16,255 nucleotides of DNA from Aliidiomarina sp047920995 (GCF_047920995.1 NZ_JBLRWZ010000042.1:1-16255), one strand, 5' to 3'; counted from the stretch's first letter, positions 8,131 to 15,444 are shown. Program-made: numbers and translations. The notes: a model not told the origin generated them from the letters alone.

Positions 8131-11100
8131 TTATTCGTCTTCTAGCTCGATGTTAATACCTAACGAGCGAATCTCTTTCAGCAACACGTTGAACGATTCA
8201 GGCATACCTGGATCCATCTGGTGATTGCCGTCTACGATGTTTTTATACATCTTCGTACGACCATTCACGTCATCTGATTTCACCGTGAGCATTTCCTGCA
8301 GCGTATATGCGGCACCGTATGCTTCAAGGGCCCACACTTCCATCTCACCGAAGCGCTGACCACCGAACTGTGCCTTACCACCCAGCGGCTGCTGAGTTAC
8401 AAGGCTATACGAGCCAGTTGAACGTGCGTGCATCTTATCATCAACCAAGTGATTCAATTTCAGCATGTACATGTAACCAACGGTTACAGGACGCTCGAAG
8501 GAATCTCCGGTACGGCCATCATACAATGCAACTTGGCCTGATTCTGGTAAATCAGCCAGCGTAAGCAATTGTTTGATTTCCTTTTCTACAGCGCCATCAA
8601 ACACAGGCGATGCAACCGGTAACCCTTTCTTCAAGTTCTCTGCCAAACGAACCACTTCTTCATCACTAAACGTACTGAAATCAATATCTTGACGACCCTT
8701 ACCGATATCGTAAACCTTCTGCAAGAATTCACGCATTTCGGCCACTTTGCGCTGCTCGGCTAACATGGCTTCGATTTTCTTACCGATACCACGTGCTGCT
8801 GCACCTAAGTGAGTTTCCAAGATTTGACCAACGTTCATCCGTGATGGAACACCAAGTGGGTTCAATACGATATCAACAGCGTCGCCGTTTTCATCGTAAG
8901 GCATATCTTCCACTGGTACGATGGTTGAAATAACACCTTTGTTACCATGACGACCGGCCATTTTATCACCCGGTTGAATGCGGCGTTTCACAGCTAGGTA
9001 TACTTTTACAATCTTCAGTACACCAGGTTGTAAATCATCGCCCTGGGTAATTTTCCGGCGCTTCTCGTCGTAACGCTTGTCATAATCTTCACGAAGCTCT
9101 TCGTACTGCTGTGCAAGATGCTCAAGATCTTGCTGTGCTGCTTCGCTCTTCAAGCTTTGCATTAACCACTTACTGCGATCCATTGATGCTAGCTTCGATT
9201 CATCAAAACCGTTGGCTAACAACAAGGTGCGTACGCGGGCATACAAGCCTTCTTCAAGAATTTTGAACTCATCGGTAAGATCTTTTTTCACCTGAGCCAA
9301 CTGCATTGCTTCGATATCGAGCGCACGCTTATCTTTCTCTACCCCATCACGGGTAAATACTTGCACATCGATTACGGTACCGTTTACACCATTTGGTACG
9401 CGCAATGAGCTATCTTTCACATCAGATGCTTTCTCACCGAAAATGGCACGCAGAAGTTTCTCTTCCGGGGTAAGTTGCGTTTCACCTTTCGGCGTAACTT
9501 TACCTACCAAGATATCACCACCGTTAACTTCTGCACCAATGTAAACAACGCCAGATTCATCTAGCTTGCCTAGTGCAGATTCACCAACGTTCGGGATATC
9601 TGCCGTAATTTCTTCAATACCTAGTTTGGTATCACGTGCAACACAGTTTAGCTCTTGGATATGAATCGTGGTTAAACGATCTTCCTGAACAACTCGCTCA
9701 GAAACAAGGATTGAATCCTCGAAGTTGTAACCGTTCCAAGGCATAAAGGCTACACGCATGTTTTGACCAAGCGCCAATTCACCGAGATCGGTTGAAGGGC
9801 CATCCGCCAATACATCACCACGCATTACCGGCTCACCATTTTTTACACATGGCTTCTGGTTAATACAGGTGTTTTGGTTTGAACGTGTGTATTTAGTTAA
9901 GTTATAGATATCGATACCGGCTTCGCCTGGCACCATCTCTTCTTCGTTAACCTTCACAACGATACGGCTAGCATCTACGTAATCAACTACACCGCCACGT
10001 TTAGCTACCACAGTAACACCGGAATCTACTGCTACAGTACGCTCGATACCTGTACCTACTAACGGCTTATCAGCGCGTAAGGTAGGAACGGCTTGGCGTT
10101 GCATGTTTGAACCCATCAGGGCACGGTTAGCATCATCATGCTCAAGGAATGGAATCAAGCTTGCTGCCACAGAAACGATCTGCTGTGGCGCAACATCCAT
10201 GAACTGTACTTGCTCTTTCGGTGTTAGCGTAAATTCGTTGTTGAATCGGCTTGGTACCAATTCTTCTTGAATTTCGCCTTTCTCATTCAAGGTTACGTTC
10301 GCCTGAGCGATTACGTATTTGCCTTCTTCGATAGCCGAAAGGTATTCAACATCATCTGTTACCGCGCCGTTTACGATTTTACGGTATGGCGTTTCTAAGA
10401 AACCATATTCGTTCGTACGTGAGAACGTTGCTAATGAGTTGATCAAGCCGATGTTCGGGCCTTCTGGCGTTTCGATTGGACATAAACGACCATAATGCGT
10501 TGGGTGTACGTCACGAACTTCGAAACCAGCACGTTCACGAGTTAAACCACCCGGACCTAATGCTGAAATACGGCGTTTATGAGTAACTTCCGATAACGGG
10601 TTATTCTGATCCATAAACTGTGAAAGCTGGCTTGAGCCAAAGAACTCTTTCACTGCTGCTGAGATTGGCTTCGCGTTGATCAAATCTTGCGGCATAATCG
10701 CATCAAGATCGCCTAAGCTTAAGCGCTCTTTAACAGCACGTTCTACACGAACCAAACCAACACGGAATTGGTTTTCTGCCATTTCGCCCACAGAACGAAT
10801 ACGGCGGTTACCCAAGTGATCGATATCATCAACAACGTCTAGGCCGTTACGGATTTCGATTAACTTGCGCATTACATCAACGATGTCTTCACGGCTTAAC
10901 GTGCCTTGGCCAGTGAGTTCTTCACGACCTAAACGACGGTTAAACTTCATGCGGCCAACCGTTGAAAGATCATAACGATCTTCAGAGAAGAACAGATTTT
11001 CAAATAATGATTCTGCCGCTTCTTTAGTTGGTGGCTCACCTGGACGCATCATGCGATAGATTTCAACTAACGCTTCTAAACGATTCGTGCTGGAATCGAT

Positions 11101-12159
11101 ACGAATGGTTTCGCTGATGTATGGGCCGTGATCTAAATCATTCACGAACAGGGTATCGAATTTCTTGAAGCCTGCTTCGCGTAACTTAGCTAATAATTCA
11201 AGAGTAATGATGTCATTCGCTTTAGCGATAACTTCACCGGTTTTCTTCGCAACATGATCTTTTGCGAGTACTTTACCTACCAGATAATCTACTGGCACTT
11301 CCATTTCTTTAATATCGAGATCAGTAATCTGTTTAATGTGGCGCGCGGTAATACGGCGGCCTTTCTCAACAATTACTGAACCATCAGGTGCTTTTACTTC
11401 GAATAACGCAGTTTCACCGCGTAATCGGTCGGCAACCAATGTCATAAATACTTTGTCACGACGAATCTCAAAGTGATTGTTCTCAAAGAACATCTCTAGA
11501 ATTTGTTCGTCGGTGTATTCTAACGCACGCAAAATAATCGTCGCTGGAAGTTTCCGGCGGCGATCGATACGCACAAACACGTTGTCTTTTGGATCGAATT
11601 CAAAATCCAACCAAGAGCCACGGTAAGGAATAACGCGCGCGTTATAAAGAACTTTACCAGATGAATGCGTTTTACCACGATCGTGATCGTAGAATACGCC
11701 TGGTGAACGGTGTAGCTGAGAAACGATTACCCGCTCAGTACCATTGATAACAAAAGTACCATTCTCAGTCATGAGCGGAATTTCGCCCATATACACTTCT
11801 TGCTCTTTGATTTGCTTAATCGTACCCGCAGGCGCGTCTTTGTCATACATAACAAGACGTAATGTAACCCGCAAAGGAGCAGAATATGTAACACCACGAA
11901 TTTGACATTCACTTACGTCAAATACGGGTTCACCGAGTCGGTAACTGACATACTGCAATTCAGCGTTGCCGGAATAACTTGCGATTGGGAACACTGAGCG
12001 GAATGCCGCTTCGAGTCCATAACCACCTTCAGGATCGGCTTCAATAAACTTTTTAAATGAATCGAGCTGAATCGAGAGCAGGTAAGGAACTTCAAGCACC
12101 TGTGGGCGCTTTCCAAAGTCCTTACGAATACGTTTTTTTTCAGAGTAGGAGTACGCCAT
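8131..12159 (-). CDS. rpoB: DNA-directed RNA polymerase subunit beta
   Basis: Beta forms the other pincer of RNA polymerase and contributes to the active site and the rifampicin pocket. The product is 1342 aa, the same length as E. coli RpoB. The rifampicin region (GSSQLSQFMDQNNPLSEVTH and following) is wild type, with D517, H527 and S532 equivalent to E. coli D516, H526 and S531. The motifs ETPEGPNIGLINSL and GDKMAGRHGNKG, and the C-terminal beta/beta' contact region ending IELEDE, are present. ATG at 12157-12159 follows TGAGGAACCCC. Codons 7-9 contain a run of eight A's. Expression depends on read-through of the attenuator ahead of it; I see no separate promoter in the 213-bp rplL-rpoB spacer. 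Confidence 0.99.
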   Translation of the reverse strand: MAYSYSEKKRIRKDFGKRPQVLEVPYLLSIQLDSFKKFIEADPEGGYGLEAAFRSVFPIASYSGNAELQYVSYRLGEPVFDVSECQIRGVTYSAPLRVTLRLVMYDKDAPAGTIKQIKEQEVYMGEIPLMTENGTFVINGTERVIVSQLHRSPGVFYDHDRGKTHSSGKVLYNARVIPYRGSWLDFEFDPKDNVFVRIDRRRKLPATIILRALEYTDEQILEMFFENNHFEIRRDKVFMTLVADRLRGETALFEVKAPDGSVIVEKGRRITARHIKQITDLDIKEMEVPVDYLVGKVLAKDHVAKKTGEVIAKANDIITLELLAKLREAGFKKFDTLFVNDLDHGPYISETIRIDSSTNRLEALVEIYRMMRPGEPPTKEAAESLFENLFFSEDRYDLSTVGRMKFNRRLGREELTGQGTLSREDIVDVMRKLIEIRNGLDVVDDIDHLGNRRIRSVGEMAENQFRVGLVRVERAVKERLSLGDLDAIMPQDLINAKPISAAVKEFFGSSQLSQFMDQNNPLSEVTHKRRISALGPGGLTRERAGFEVRDVHPTHYGRLCPIETPEGPNIGLINSLATFSRTNEYGFLETPYRKIVNGAVTDDVEYLSAIEEGKYVIAQANVTLNEKGEIQEELVPSRFNNEFTLTPKEQVQFMDVAPQQIVSVAASLIPFLEHDDANRALMGSNMQRQAVPTLRADKPLVGTGIERTVAVDSGVTVVAKRGGVVDYVDASRIVVKVNEEEMVPGEAGIDIYNLTKYTRSNQNTCINQKPCVKNGEPVMRGDVLADGPSTDLGELALGQNMRVAFMPWNGYNFEDSILVSERVVQEDRLTTIHIQELNCVARDTKLGIEEITADIPNVGESALGKLDESGVVYIGAEVNGGDILVGKVTPKGETQLTPEEKLLRAIFGEKASDVKDSSLRVPNGVNGTVIDVQVFTRDGVEKDKRALDIEAMQLAQVKKDLTDEFKILEEGLYARVRTLLLANGFDESKLASMDRSKWLMQSLKSEAAQQDLEHLAQQYEELREDYDKRYDEKRRKITQGDDLQPGVLKIVKVYLAVKRRIQPGDKMAGRHGNKGVISTIVPVEDMPYDENGDAVDIVLNPLGVPSRMNVGQILETHLGAAARGIGKKIEAMLAEQRKVAEMREFLQKVYDIGKGRQDIDFSTFSDEEVVRLAENLKKGLPVASPVFDGAVEKEIKQLLTLADLPESGQVALYDGRTGDSFERPVTVGYMYMLKLNHLVDDKMHARSTGSYSLVTQQPLGGKAQFGGQRFGEMEVWALEAYGAAYTLQEMLTVKSDDVNGRTKMYKNIVDGNHQMDPGMPESFNVLLKEIRSLGINIELEDE

Positions 12160-12167
12160 GGGGTTCC

Positions 12168-12179
12168 TCAGCTAGCTGA
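12168..12179 (-). promoter_or_regulatory. 12-nt palindrome overlapping the rpoB Shine-Dalgarno
   Basis: TCAGCTAGCTGA is a perfect palindrome whose 3' end supplies the TGA of the rpoB Shine-Dalgarno TGAGGA. In RNA it could form only a 4-bp stem with a 4-nt loop, so any occlusion of ribosome binding would be weak. The role is inference. Confidence 0.35.
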
Positions 12180-12243
12180 TTTCTGACCCTAACCACCAAA
12201 TAGAAACTGGTAGCTGCCAACAGATTTCGTCACGGTCTGTTCG

Positions 12244-12295
12244 CCTGTATTTTCATTGTCGATACATCCAGAAATACAGGAAAATTGGATGTATC
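12244..12295 (-). other. Candidate pseudoknot or RNase III-type hairpin in the rplL-rpoB spacer
   Basis: Stem 1 is a 10-bp perfect inverted repeat: minus-strand GATACATCCA (12286-12295) with TGGATGTATC (12261-12270). Its 15-nt loop contains CCTGTATTT (12272-12280), which is perfectly complementary over 9 bases to AAATACAGG (12244-12252) further downstream. Both helices can coexist as an H-type pseudoknot, with connecting loops of about 5, 1 and 8 nt. E. coli has an RNase III cleavage hairpin at the same location between rplL and rpoB, so processing is an alternative role. Confidence 0.6.
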
Positions 12296-12306
12296 CTTTT
12301 TAGCGC

Positions 12307-12337
12307 AAAAAGCCTGGTGACAATTAAGTCACCAGGC
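12307..12337 (-). terminator. Attenuator (partial rho-independent terminator) between rplL and rpoB
   Basis: A 10-bp perfect stem, GCCTGGTGAC/GTCACCAGGC, with a 6-nt loop is followed on the minus strand by TTTTTG. It lies about 35 bases past the rplL stop. Because rpoB and rpoC follow without a clear promoter of their own, it is best read as an attenuator that sets the ratio of L7/L12 to polymerase subunits, as is known for E. coli at this position. Confidence 0.9.
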
Positions 12338-12372
12338 CAAAGCCTTATCGGCCTCGCTGTAAATCAAGTTTA

Positions 12373-12747
12373 TTACTTGATCTCAACTTCTGCACCAGCT
12401 TCTTCTAGCTCTTTCTTAAGAGCTTCAGCGTCAGCTTTAGCGATGCCTTCTTTAACAGCTACTGGAGCTGCTTCAACCATAGCTTTAGCTTCTTTCAAGC
12501 CTAGGCCAGTTGCTGAGCGAACTGCTTTAATAGCAGACACTTTGTTAGCACCAGCTGCTTTCAAGATAACGTCGAACTCAGTCTTTTCTTCTGCAGCTTC
12601 AGTAGCAGCAGCAGGACCAGCAGCTACTGCAACAGCAGCAGATGCGTCAACGCCGAATTTCTCTTCAGCAGCTTCGATCAACTCTACTAAGTCCATTACT
12701 GGCATTTCAGCGATCGCGTTTAAAATATCTTCTTTAGTCAGAGCCAT
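12373..12747 (-). CDS. rplL: 50S ribosomal protein L7/L12
   Basis: L7/L12 is the multicopy stalk protein that recruits and stimulates the translation GTPases EF-Tu, EF-G, IF2 and RF3. The 124-aa product shows the three family parts: an N-terminal dimerisation helix pair (about 1-32, MDLVELIEAAEEKFGV), an alanine-rich flexible hinge (about 35-52), and the globular C-terminal domain with the conserved GLGLKEAKAMV surface helix. ATG at 12745-12747 has GGGAG nine bases upstream and an AGAG closer in. It follows rplJ by 51 bp and is presumably cotranscribed and co-regulated through the L10 leader. A long plus-strand frame opposite it is an antisense shadow of the alanine-rich codons. Confidence 0.99.
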   Translation of the reverse strand: MALTKEDILNAIAEMPVMDLVELIEAAEEKFGVDASAAVAVAAGPAAATEAAEEKTEFDVILKAAGANKVSAIKAVRSATGLGLKEAKAMVEAAPVAVKEGIAKADAEALKKELEEAGAEVEIK

Positions 12748-12798
12748 TTCTCTAAACTCCCGGGTTATAGGTTTAAAATTAATTAATTAAGTAGTCGC

Positions 12799-13317
12799 TT
12801 ATTTGGCGTCTTTGATTGCTGACAAAACGCGTACAAACTTCGTAGGTACTTCATTGATAGTACGAACGAACTTGGTAACAGGCGCTTTGAAAGTAGCAAG
12901 CAATTTTGCCAACGCTTCGTCGCGTGTTGGAAGTGATGCTACTGCGTCCAATTTTTCTGGACCCAATAAACCGCTACCGATAGACAATGCTGTTACTTTC
13001 AGGTGCTTTGATGATTTCTGTGCATCTTTCAACAGGCGAGCGGCGCTGCCTGGTGCGTCGATAGAGAAACCATATAGCAAAGGACCTTTAAGTGCAGGTT
13101 CAATGTCTGCAAACTTCGTACCTTCAAGGCCACGTTTTGCGAGAGTGTTCCGAATAACTTTCAGATACACGCCTTGCTCACGGGCTTGACGGCGAAGTAC
13201 GGTAAGTTCTGCAACTTCCATACCACGATACTCAGCTACTGCGACGGATAGTGCTTCTGAAGCTACATCGTTAATTTCTTTAACGATCGCTTTTTTTGCT
13301 ACTAAACCAAGTGCCAC
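12799..13317 (-). CDS. rplJ: 50S ribosomal protein L10
   Basis: L10 anchors L7/L12 dimers to 23S rRNA and, as the L10-(L12) complex, represses its own mRNA. From the chosen GTG (13315-13317) the product has 172 aa, beginning (M)ALGLVAKKAIVKEINDVA, which fits the family start. The frame can be extended to an ATG at 13321-13323, but GAGG would then lie only two bases upstream; for the GTG the GAGGT is seven bases away, a proper spacing. The N-terminal domain holds GVYLKVIRNTLAKRGLEGT; the C-terminal helix that docks L7/L12 dimers follows from about residue 135. It is somewhat longer than E. coli L10 (165). A run of seven A's lies in codons 7-9. Confidence 0.97.
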   Translation of the reverse strand: MALGLVAKKAIVKEINDVASEALSVAVAEYRGMEVAELTVLRRQAREQGVYLKVIRNTLAKRGLEGTKFADIEPALKGPLLYGFSIDAPGSAARLLKDAQKSSKHLKVTALSIGSGLLGPEKLDAVASLPTRDEALAKLLATFKAPVTKFVRTINEVPTKFVRVLSAIKDAK

Positions 13318-13441
13318 TAGCATCACCTCGTGTTATGAGCGTCCAGCTTTCGCCGGTTGCTCGTACGTTACAATTTGATGAGTTTGTTATTGCTAACGCC
13401 CTCACCACTTTGTCACGGTGAATCTCTTACCCAGAGAGTCT

Positions 13442-13553
13442 GAGTCGGATATCACCATCTGCGCAGGCTTTCATGATTAAGCCAATGCCTCTCGATATTG
13501 GCGCCTGCGGTCTTGGATGAGAGCCACTTCACTATTACCGTGAGAGACGACTC
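13442..13553 (-). ncRNA. L10 leader (ribosomal protein autoregulatory RNA)
   Basis: In the rplJ 5' UTR the minus-strand RNA has a closing stem GAGTCG/CGACTC (13548-13553 with 13442-13447), and inside it a 7-bp stem CGCAGGC/GCCTGCG (13503-13509 with 13462-13468). An inner hairpin GCCAAT/ATTGGC (13497-13502 with 13481-13486) has a 10-nt loop. The flanks CCAAGACCG and GCAGATGGTGA match my memory of the conserved L10 leader in gammaproteobacteria, where L10-L7/L12 binds to repress rplJL translation. The structure is seen directly; family membership is from recall. Confidence 0.8.
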
Positions 13554-13573
13554 CAACCCTAAAACTTAAACAG

Positions 13574-13602
13574 ATTATAAAGTTAATAGCGCGCGCTATG
13601 CA
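13574..13602 (-). promoter_or_regulatory. Promoter for rplJ-rplL-rpoB-rpoC with palindromic spacer
   Basis: A perfect -10 TATAAT lies at 13574-13579. The hexamer 17 bp upstream is TGCATA (13597-13602), a poor -35. Between them, the 14-bp perfect palindrome ATAGCGCGCGCTAT occupies 13586-13599. Unlike the other three promoters in the window, the discriminator (CTGTTTAAG) is not GC-rich. Its placement upstream of the L10 leader corresponds to the known PL10 promoter of E. coli. Confidence 0.7.
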
Positions 13603-13637
13603 TGCACTGTTAACCGTGCTAATTAGCCGAGGCTAAA

Positions 13638-14339
13638 TTAGCCGCGTAACTCTAATGTAGACTGGTCTACACGTACGCCAGCACCCATCGTGGTAGAAAC
13701 ACTAACACGATTAATGTAAACACCTTTCGCATTTGCTGGCTTCGCCTTTTTCAAAGCTACCAACAATGCTTCTAAGTTTTCTTTCAACTTAGTATCTTCA
13801 AAATCTACACGGCCGATGGTGCAGTGAATGATACCGTTCTTATCGTTACGGTAGCGCACCTGACCAGCTTTTGCATTCTTAACCGCAGTTTCTACGTCTG
13901 CAGTTACAGTACCAGTTTTTGGATTTGGCATTAAACCGCGTGGGCCTAATACTTGACCTAACTGGCCTACAACGCGCATTGCATCTGGAGAAGCAATTAC
14001 TACGTCGAAATTCATTTCGCCTTTCTTCACTTGCTCAGCAAGATCTTCCATACCTACTAGTTCTGCACCAGCAGCTTTGGCTTTCTCAGCGTTTGCGCCT
14101 GAAGTAAATACGGCAACACGTACGTCACGGCCAGTACCATTTGGAAGTACAGTAGCACCACGAACGTTTTGATCTGATTTACGAGCATCGATGCCAAGGT
14201 TCACTGCAACGTCTACGCTTTCAGTGAATTTAGCAGTTGCTAATTTTTTCAATAACGCGATTGCTTCGCTGATCTCGTAATCACGAGTGATATCAACTGC
14301 TTCGCGGATAGCTTTCATACGTTTAGTTAAACGTGCCAT
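13638..14339 (-). CDS. rplA: 50S ribosomal protein L1
   Basis: L1 forms the mobile L1 stalk that moves deacylated tRNA out of the E site, and in E. coli it is also the translational repressor of rplKA. The 233-aa product is full length, beginning MARLTKRMKAIREAVD and containing the family segment GPRGLMPNPKTGTVT and the C-terminal GVYINRVSVSTTMG. ATG at 14337-14339 is five bases after the rplK stop. The Shine-Dalgarno (GAGGGG) is formed by the last codons of rplK, so translation of the two genes is very likely coupled. Confidence 0.99.
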   Translation of the reverse strand: MARLTKRMKAIREAVDITRDYEISEAIALLKKLATAKFTESVDVAVNLGIDARKSDQNVRGATVLPNGTGRDVRVAVFTSGANAEKAKAAGAELVGMEDLAEQVKKGEMNFDVVIASPDAMRVVGQLGQVLGPRGLMPNPKTGTVTADVETAVKNAKAGQVRYRNDKNGIIHCTIGRVDFEDTKLKENLEALLVALKKAKPANAKGVYINRVSVSTTMGAGVRVDQSTLELRG

Positions 14340-14344
14340 GGTGC

Positions 14345-14773
14345 TTACCCCTCTACCTTCAAGCCCATTGAACGAGCTGAACCAGCGATAGTACGTACAG
14401 CGGCGTCTAAATCTGCTGCCGTTAAATCTGGCTCTTTCGTTTTCGCAATTTCTTCTAACTGAGCGCGAGTAACAGTACCCACTTTCTCGGTGTTAGGACG
14501 GCCTGAACCACTCTTAACGCCAGCTGCTTTTTTCAGCAAGAAAGCTGCAGGAGGGGTTTTGGTGATGAAGGTGAAAGAACGATCTTCAAATACTGTAATT
14601 TCAACAGGTACTGGAGCGCCTTTTTCTAGCTCGCCAGTTGACGCGTTGAACGCTTTACAGAATTCCATGATGTTCACACCGTGTTGACCCAATGCTGGAC
14701 CAACTGGCGGTGACGGGTTTGCCGCACCAGCTGCTACTTGCAGCTTAATAATGGCAGTAACTTTCTTAGCCAT
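14345..14773 (-). CDS. rplK: 50S ribosomal protein L11
   Basis: L11 binds the GTPase-associated centre of 23S rRNA and is needed for RelA activation during the stringent response. The 142-aa product has the expected length, with the proline-rich N-terminal helix region PSPPVGPALGQHG, where thiostrepton and micrococcin resistance changes arise in other bacteria, and the RNA-binding C-terminal domain ending RSMGLKVEG. ATG at 14771-14773 has AGAGG about nine bases upstream. It is transcribed from its own promoter at the nusG end and probably also by read-through from nusG. Confidence 0.99.
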   Translation of the reverse strand: MAKKVTAIIKLQVAAGAANPSPPVGPALGQHGVNIMEFCKAFNASTGELEKGAPVPVEITVFEDRSFTFITKTPPAAFLLKKAAGVKSGSGRPNTEKVGTVTRAQLEEIAKTKEPDLTAADLDAAVRTIAGSARSMGLKVEG

Positions 14774-14802
14774 GATTACAACCTCTGTTTGTAGGGTTTA
14801 AC

Positions 14803-14837
14803 GCCTTGTAAGCCAAGAGGAGACTTACTCAAACGGC
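14803..14837 (-). promoter_or_regulatory. Candidate L1-binding structure in the rplK leader
   Basis: The leader RNA contains a hairpin GTAAGTC/GGCTTAC (one wobble pair) at 14808-14828 with a 7-nt loop. It sits above an asymmetric internal loop (GTTTGA opposite AA) and a lower GCC/GGC stem (14835-14837 with 14803-14805). Two helices joined by an asymmetric loop is the general shape of L1 sites in 23S rRNA and in the E. coli L11 leader. Primary-sequence identity to the known site was not established, so this is a candidate only. Confidence 0.45.
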
Positions 14838-14864
14838 TTCCCTAATGTGAAAAAACGGAGGCGG

Positions 14865-14893
14865 ATTGTATAGCAATCCACCAACGCGATCAA
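14865..14893 (-). promoter_or_regulatory. Promoter for rplK-rplA overlapping the nusG stop codon
   Basis: TTGATC (14888-14893) and TACAAT (14865-14870) are spaced by 17 bp on the minus strand. The TGA inside the -35 is the nusG stop codon (14890-14892). A GC-rich discriminator CCGCCTCCG follows, then a T-run. Predicted start is near 14858, giving a leader of about 85 nt before rplK. Confidence 0.8.
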
Positions 14894-15435
14894 GTCTTTT
14901 CGACTTGGCTGAAATCTAAATCAACCGGTGTTGAACGGCCAAAAATAGATACCGAAACTTTCATACGGCTCTTGTCGTAATCAACTTCTTCAACAGTACC
15001 GTTGAAATCAGCAAATGGACCATCGTTAACGCGTACCAGCTCACCTGGTTCAAACAACGTTTTCGGACGCGGCCGATCCGCATTTTCAGTAAGCCGATCC
15101 AGAATCAAATCTGCTTCTTTTTGTGATATCGGCGCAGGTCGCTCGGCGGTGCCGCCAATAAAGCCTAAAACTCGTGGCGTACTTTTCACTAAGTGCCAAG
15201 TGTCTTCATCCATCGCCATTTCTACCAAAACATAGCCTGGAAAGAACTTACGCTCAGCCTTACGACGCTGAGAACCGCGCATTTCTACAACCTGCTCGGT
15301 AGGCACAAGAATTTGACCAAACTTCTCTTCCATACCTTGCGTTTTTATGTACTCAGCTAGAGTTTTGGCAACTCGGCCTTCGTATCCTGAGAAGGCTTGT
15401 ACAACATACCAACGCTTTTTCTTAGGTTCAGTCAT
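14890..15435 (-). CDS. nusG: Transcription elongation/antitermination factor NusG
   Basis: NusG binds the beta' clamp of RNA polymerase through its NGN domain and links it to Rho or to ribosomal S10 through its KOW domain. The 181-aa product shows the NGN domain first (RWYVVQAFSGYEGRVAKTL, then RKFFPGYVLVEM) and a C-terminal KOW domain from about residue 125 (EPGELVRVNDGPFADFNGTV), ending in SIFGRSTPVDLDFSQVEK. ATG at 15433-15435 follows AAGGAGATCGC, a strong ribosome binding site that overlaps the secE stop codon, so the two are translationally linked. Length and domains fit the housekeeping protein rather than an RfaH-like paralogue. Confidence 0.99.
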   Translation of the reverse strand: MTEPKKKRWYVVQAFSGYEGRVAKTLAEYIKTQGMEEKFGQILVPTEQVVEMRGSQRRKAERKFFPGYVLVEMAMDEDTWHLVKSTPRVLGFIGGTAERPAPISQKEADLILDRLTENADRPRPKTLFEPGELVRVNDGPFADFNGTVEEVDYDKSRMKVSVSIFGRSTPVDLDFSQVEKT

Positions 15436-15444
15436 GCGATCTCC

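Larger units (their letters stand above)
13318..13637 (-). other. rplA-rplJ intergenic region
   Basis: This stretch of about 320 bp without a gene contains, in transcription order, a short TTAGCC/GGCTAA hairpin overlapping the rplA end (13623-13636, no T-run), a promoter with a palindromic spacer (13574-13602), the L10 leader RNA (13442-13553), two further small hairpins at 13423-13437 (TCTCT/AGAGA) and 13402-13421 (TCACC/GGTGA), and then about 80 bases of mostly unpaired-looking leader up to the rplJ Shine-Dalgarno. Confidence 0.75.

Noticed and set aside
12229..12255. Eight-codon ATG mini-ORF (MKIQANRP) in the rplL-rpoB spacer
   Set aside because: No Shine-Dalgarno, no regulatory codon bias, and it overlaps the structured region; chance occurrence is likely.
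12317..12790. 157-codon plus-strand open frame opposite rplL
   Set aside because: It is exactly antisense to the alanine-rich rplL codons, is low-complexity Ala/Ser/Thr, and has no ribosome binding site; it is a compositional shadow.
13318..13326. Upstream ATG or GTG starts for rplJ
   Set aside because: The GAGG element would overlap or lie only two bases from these starts; the GTG at 13317 has correct spacing and gives the family N-terminus.
13623..13636. TTAGCC/GGCTAA hairpin after rplA as a terminator
   Set aside because: Only six base pairs and no T-run on the minus strand, so read-through from rplA into the rplJ leader is not excluded.
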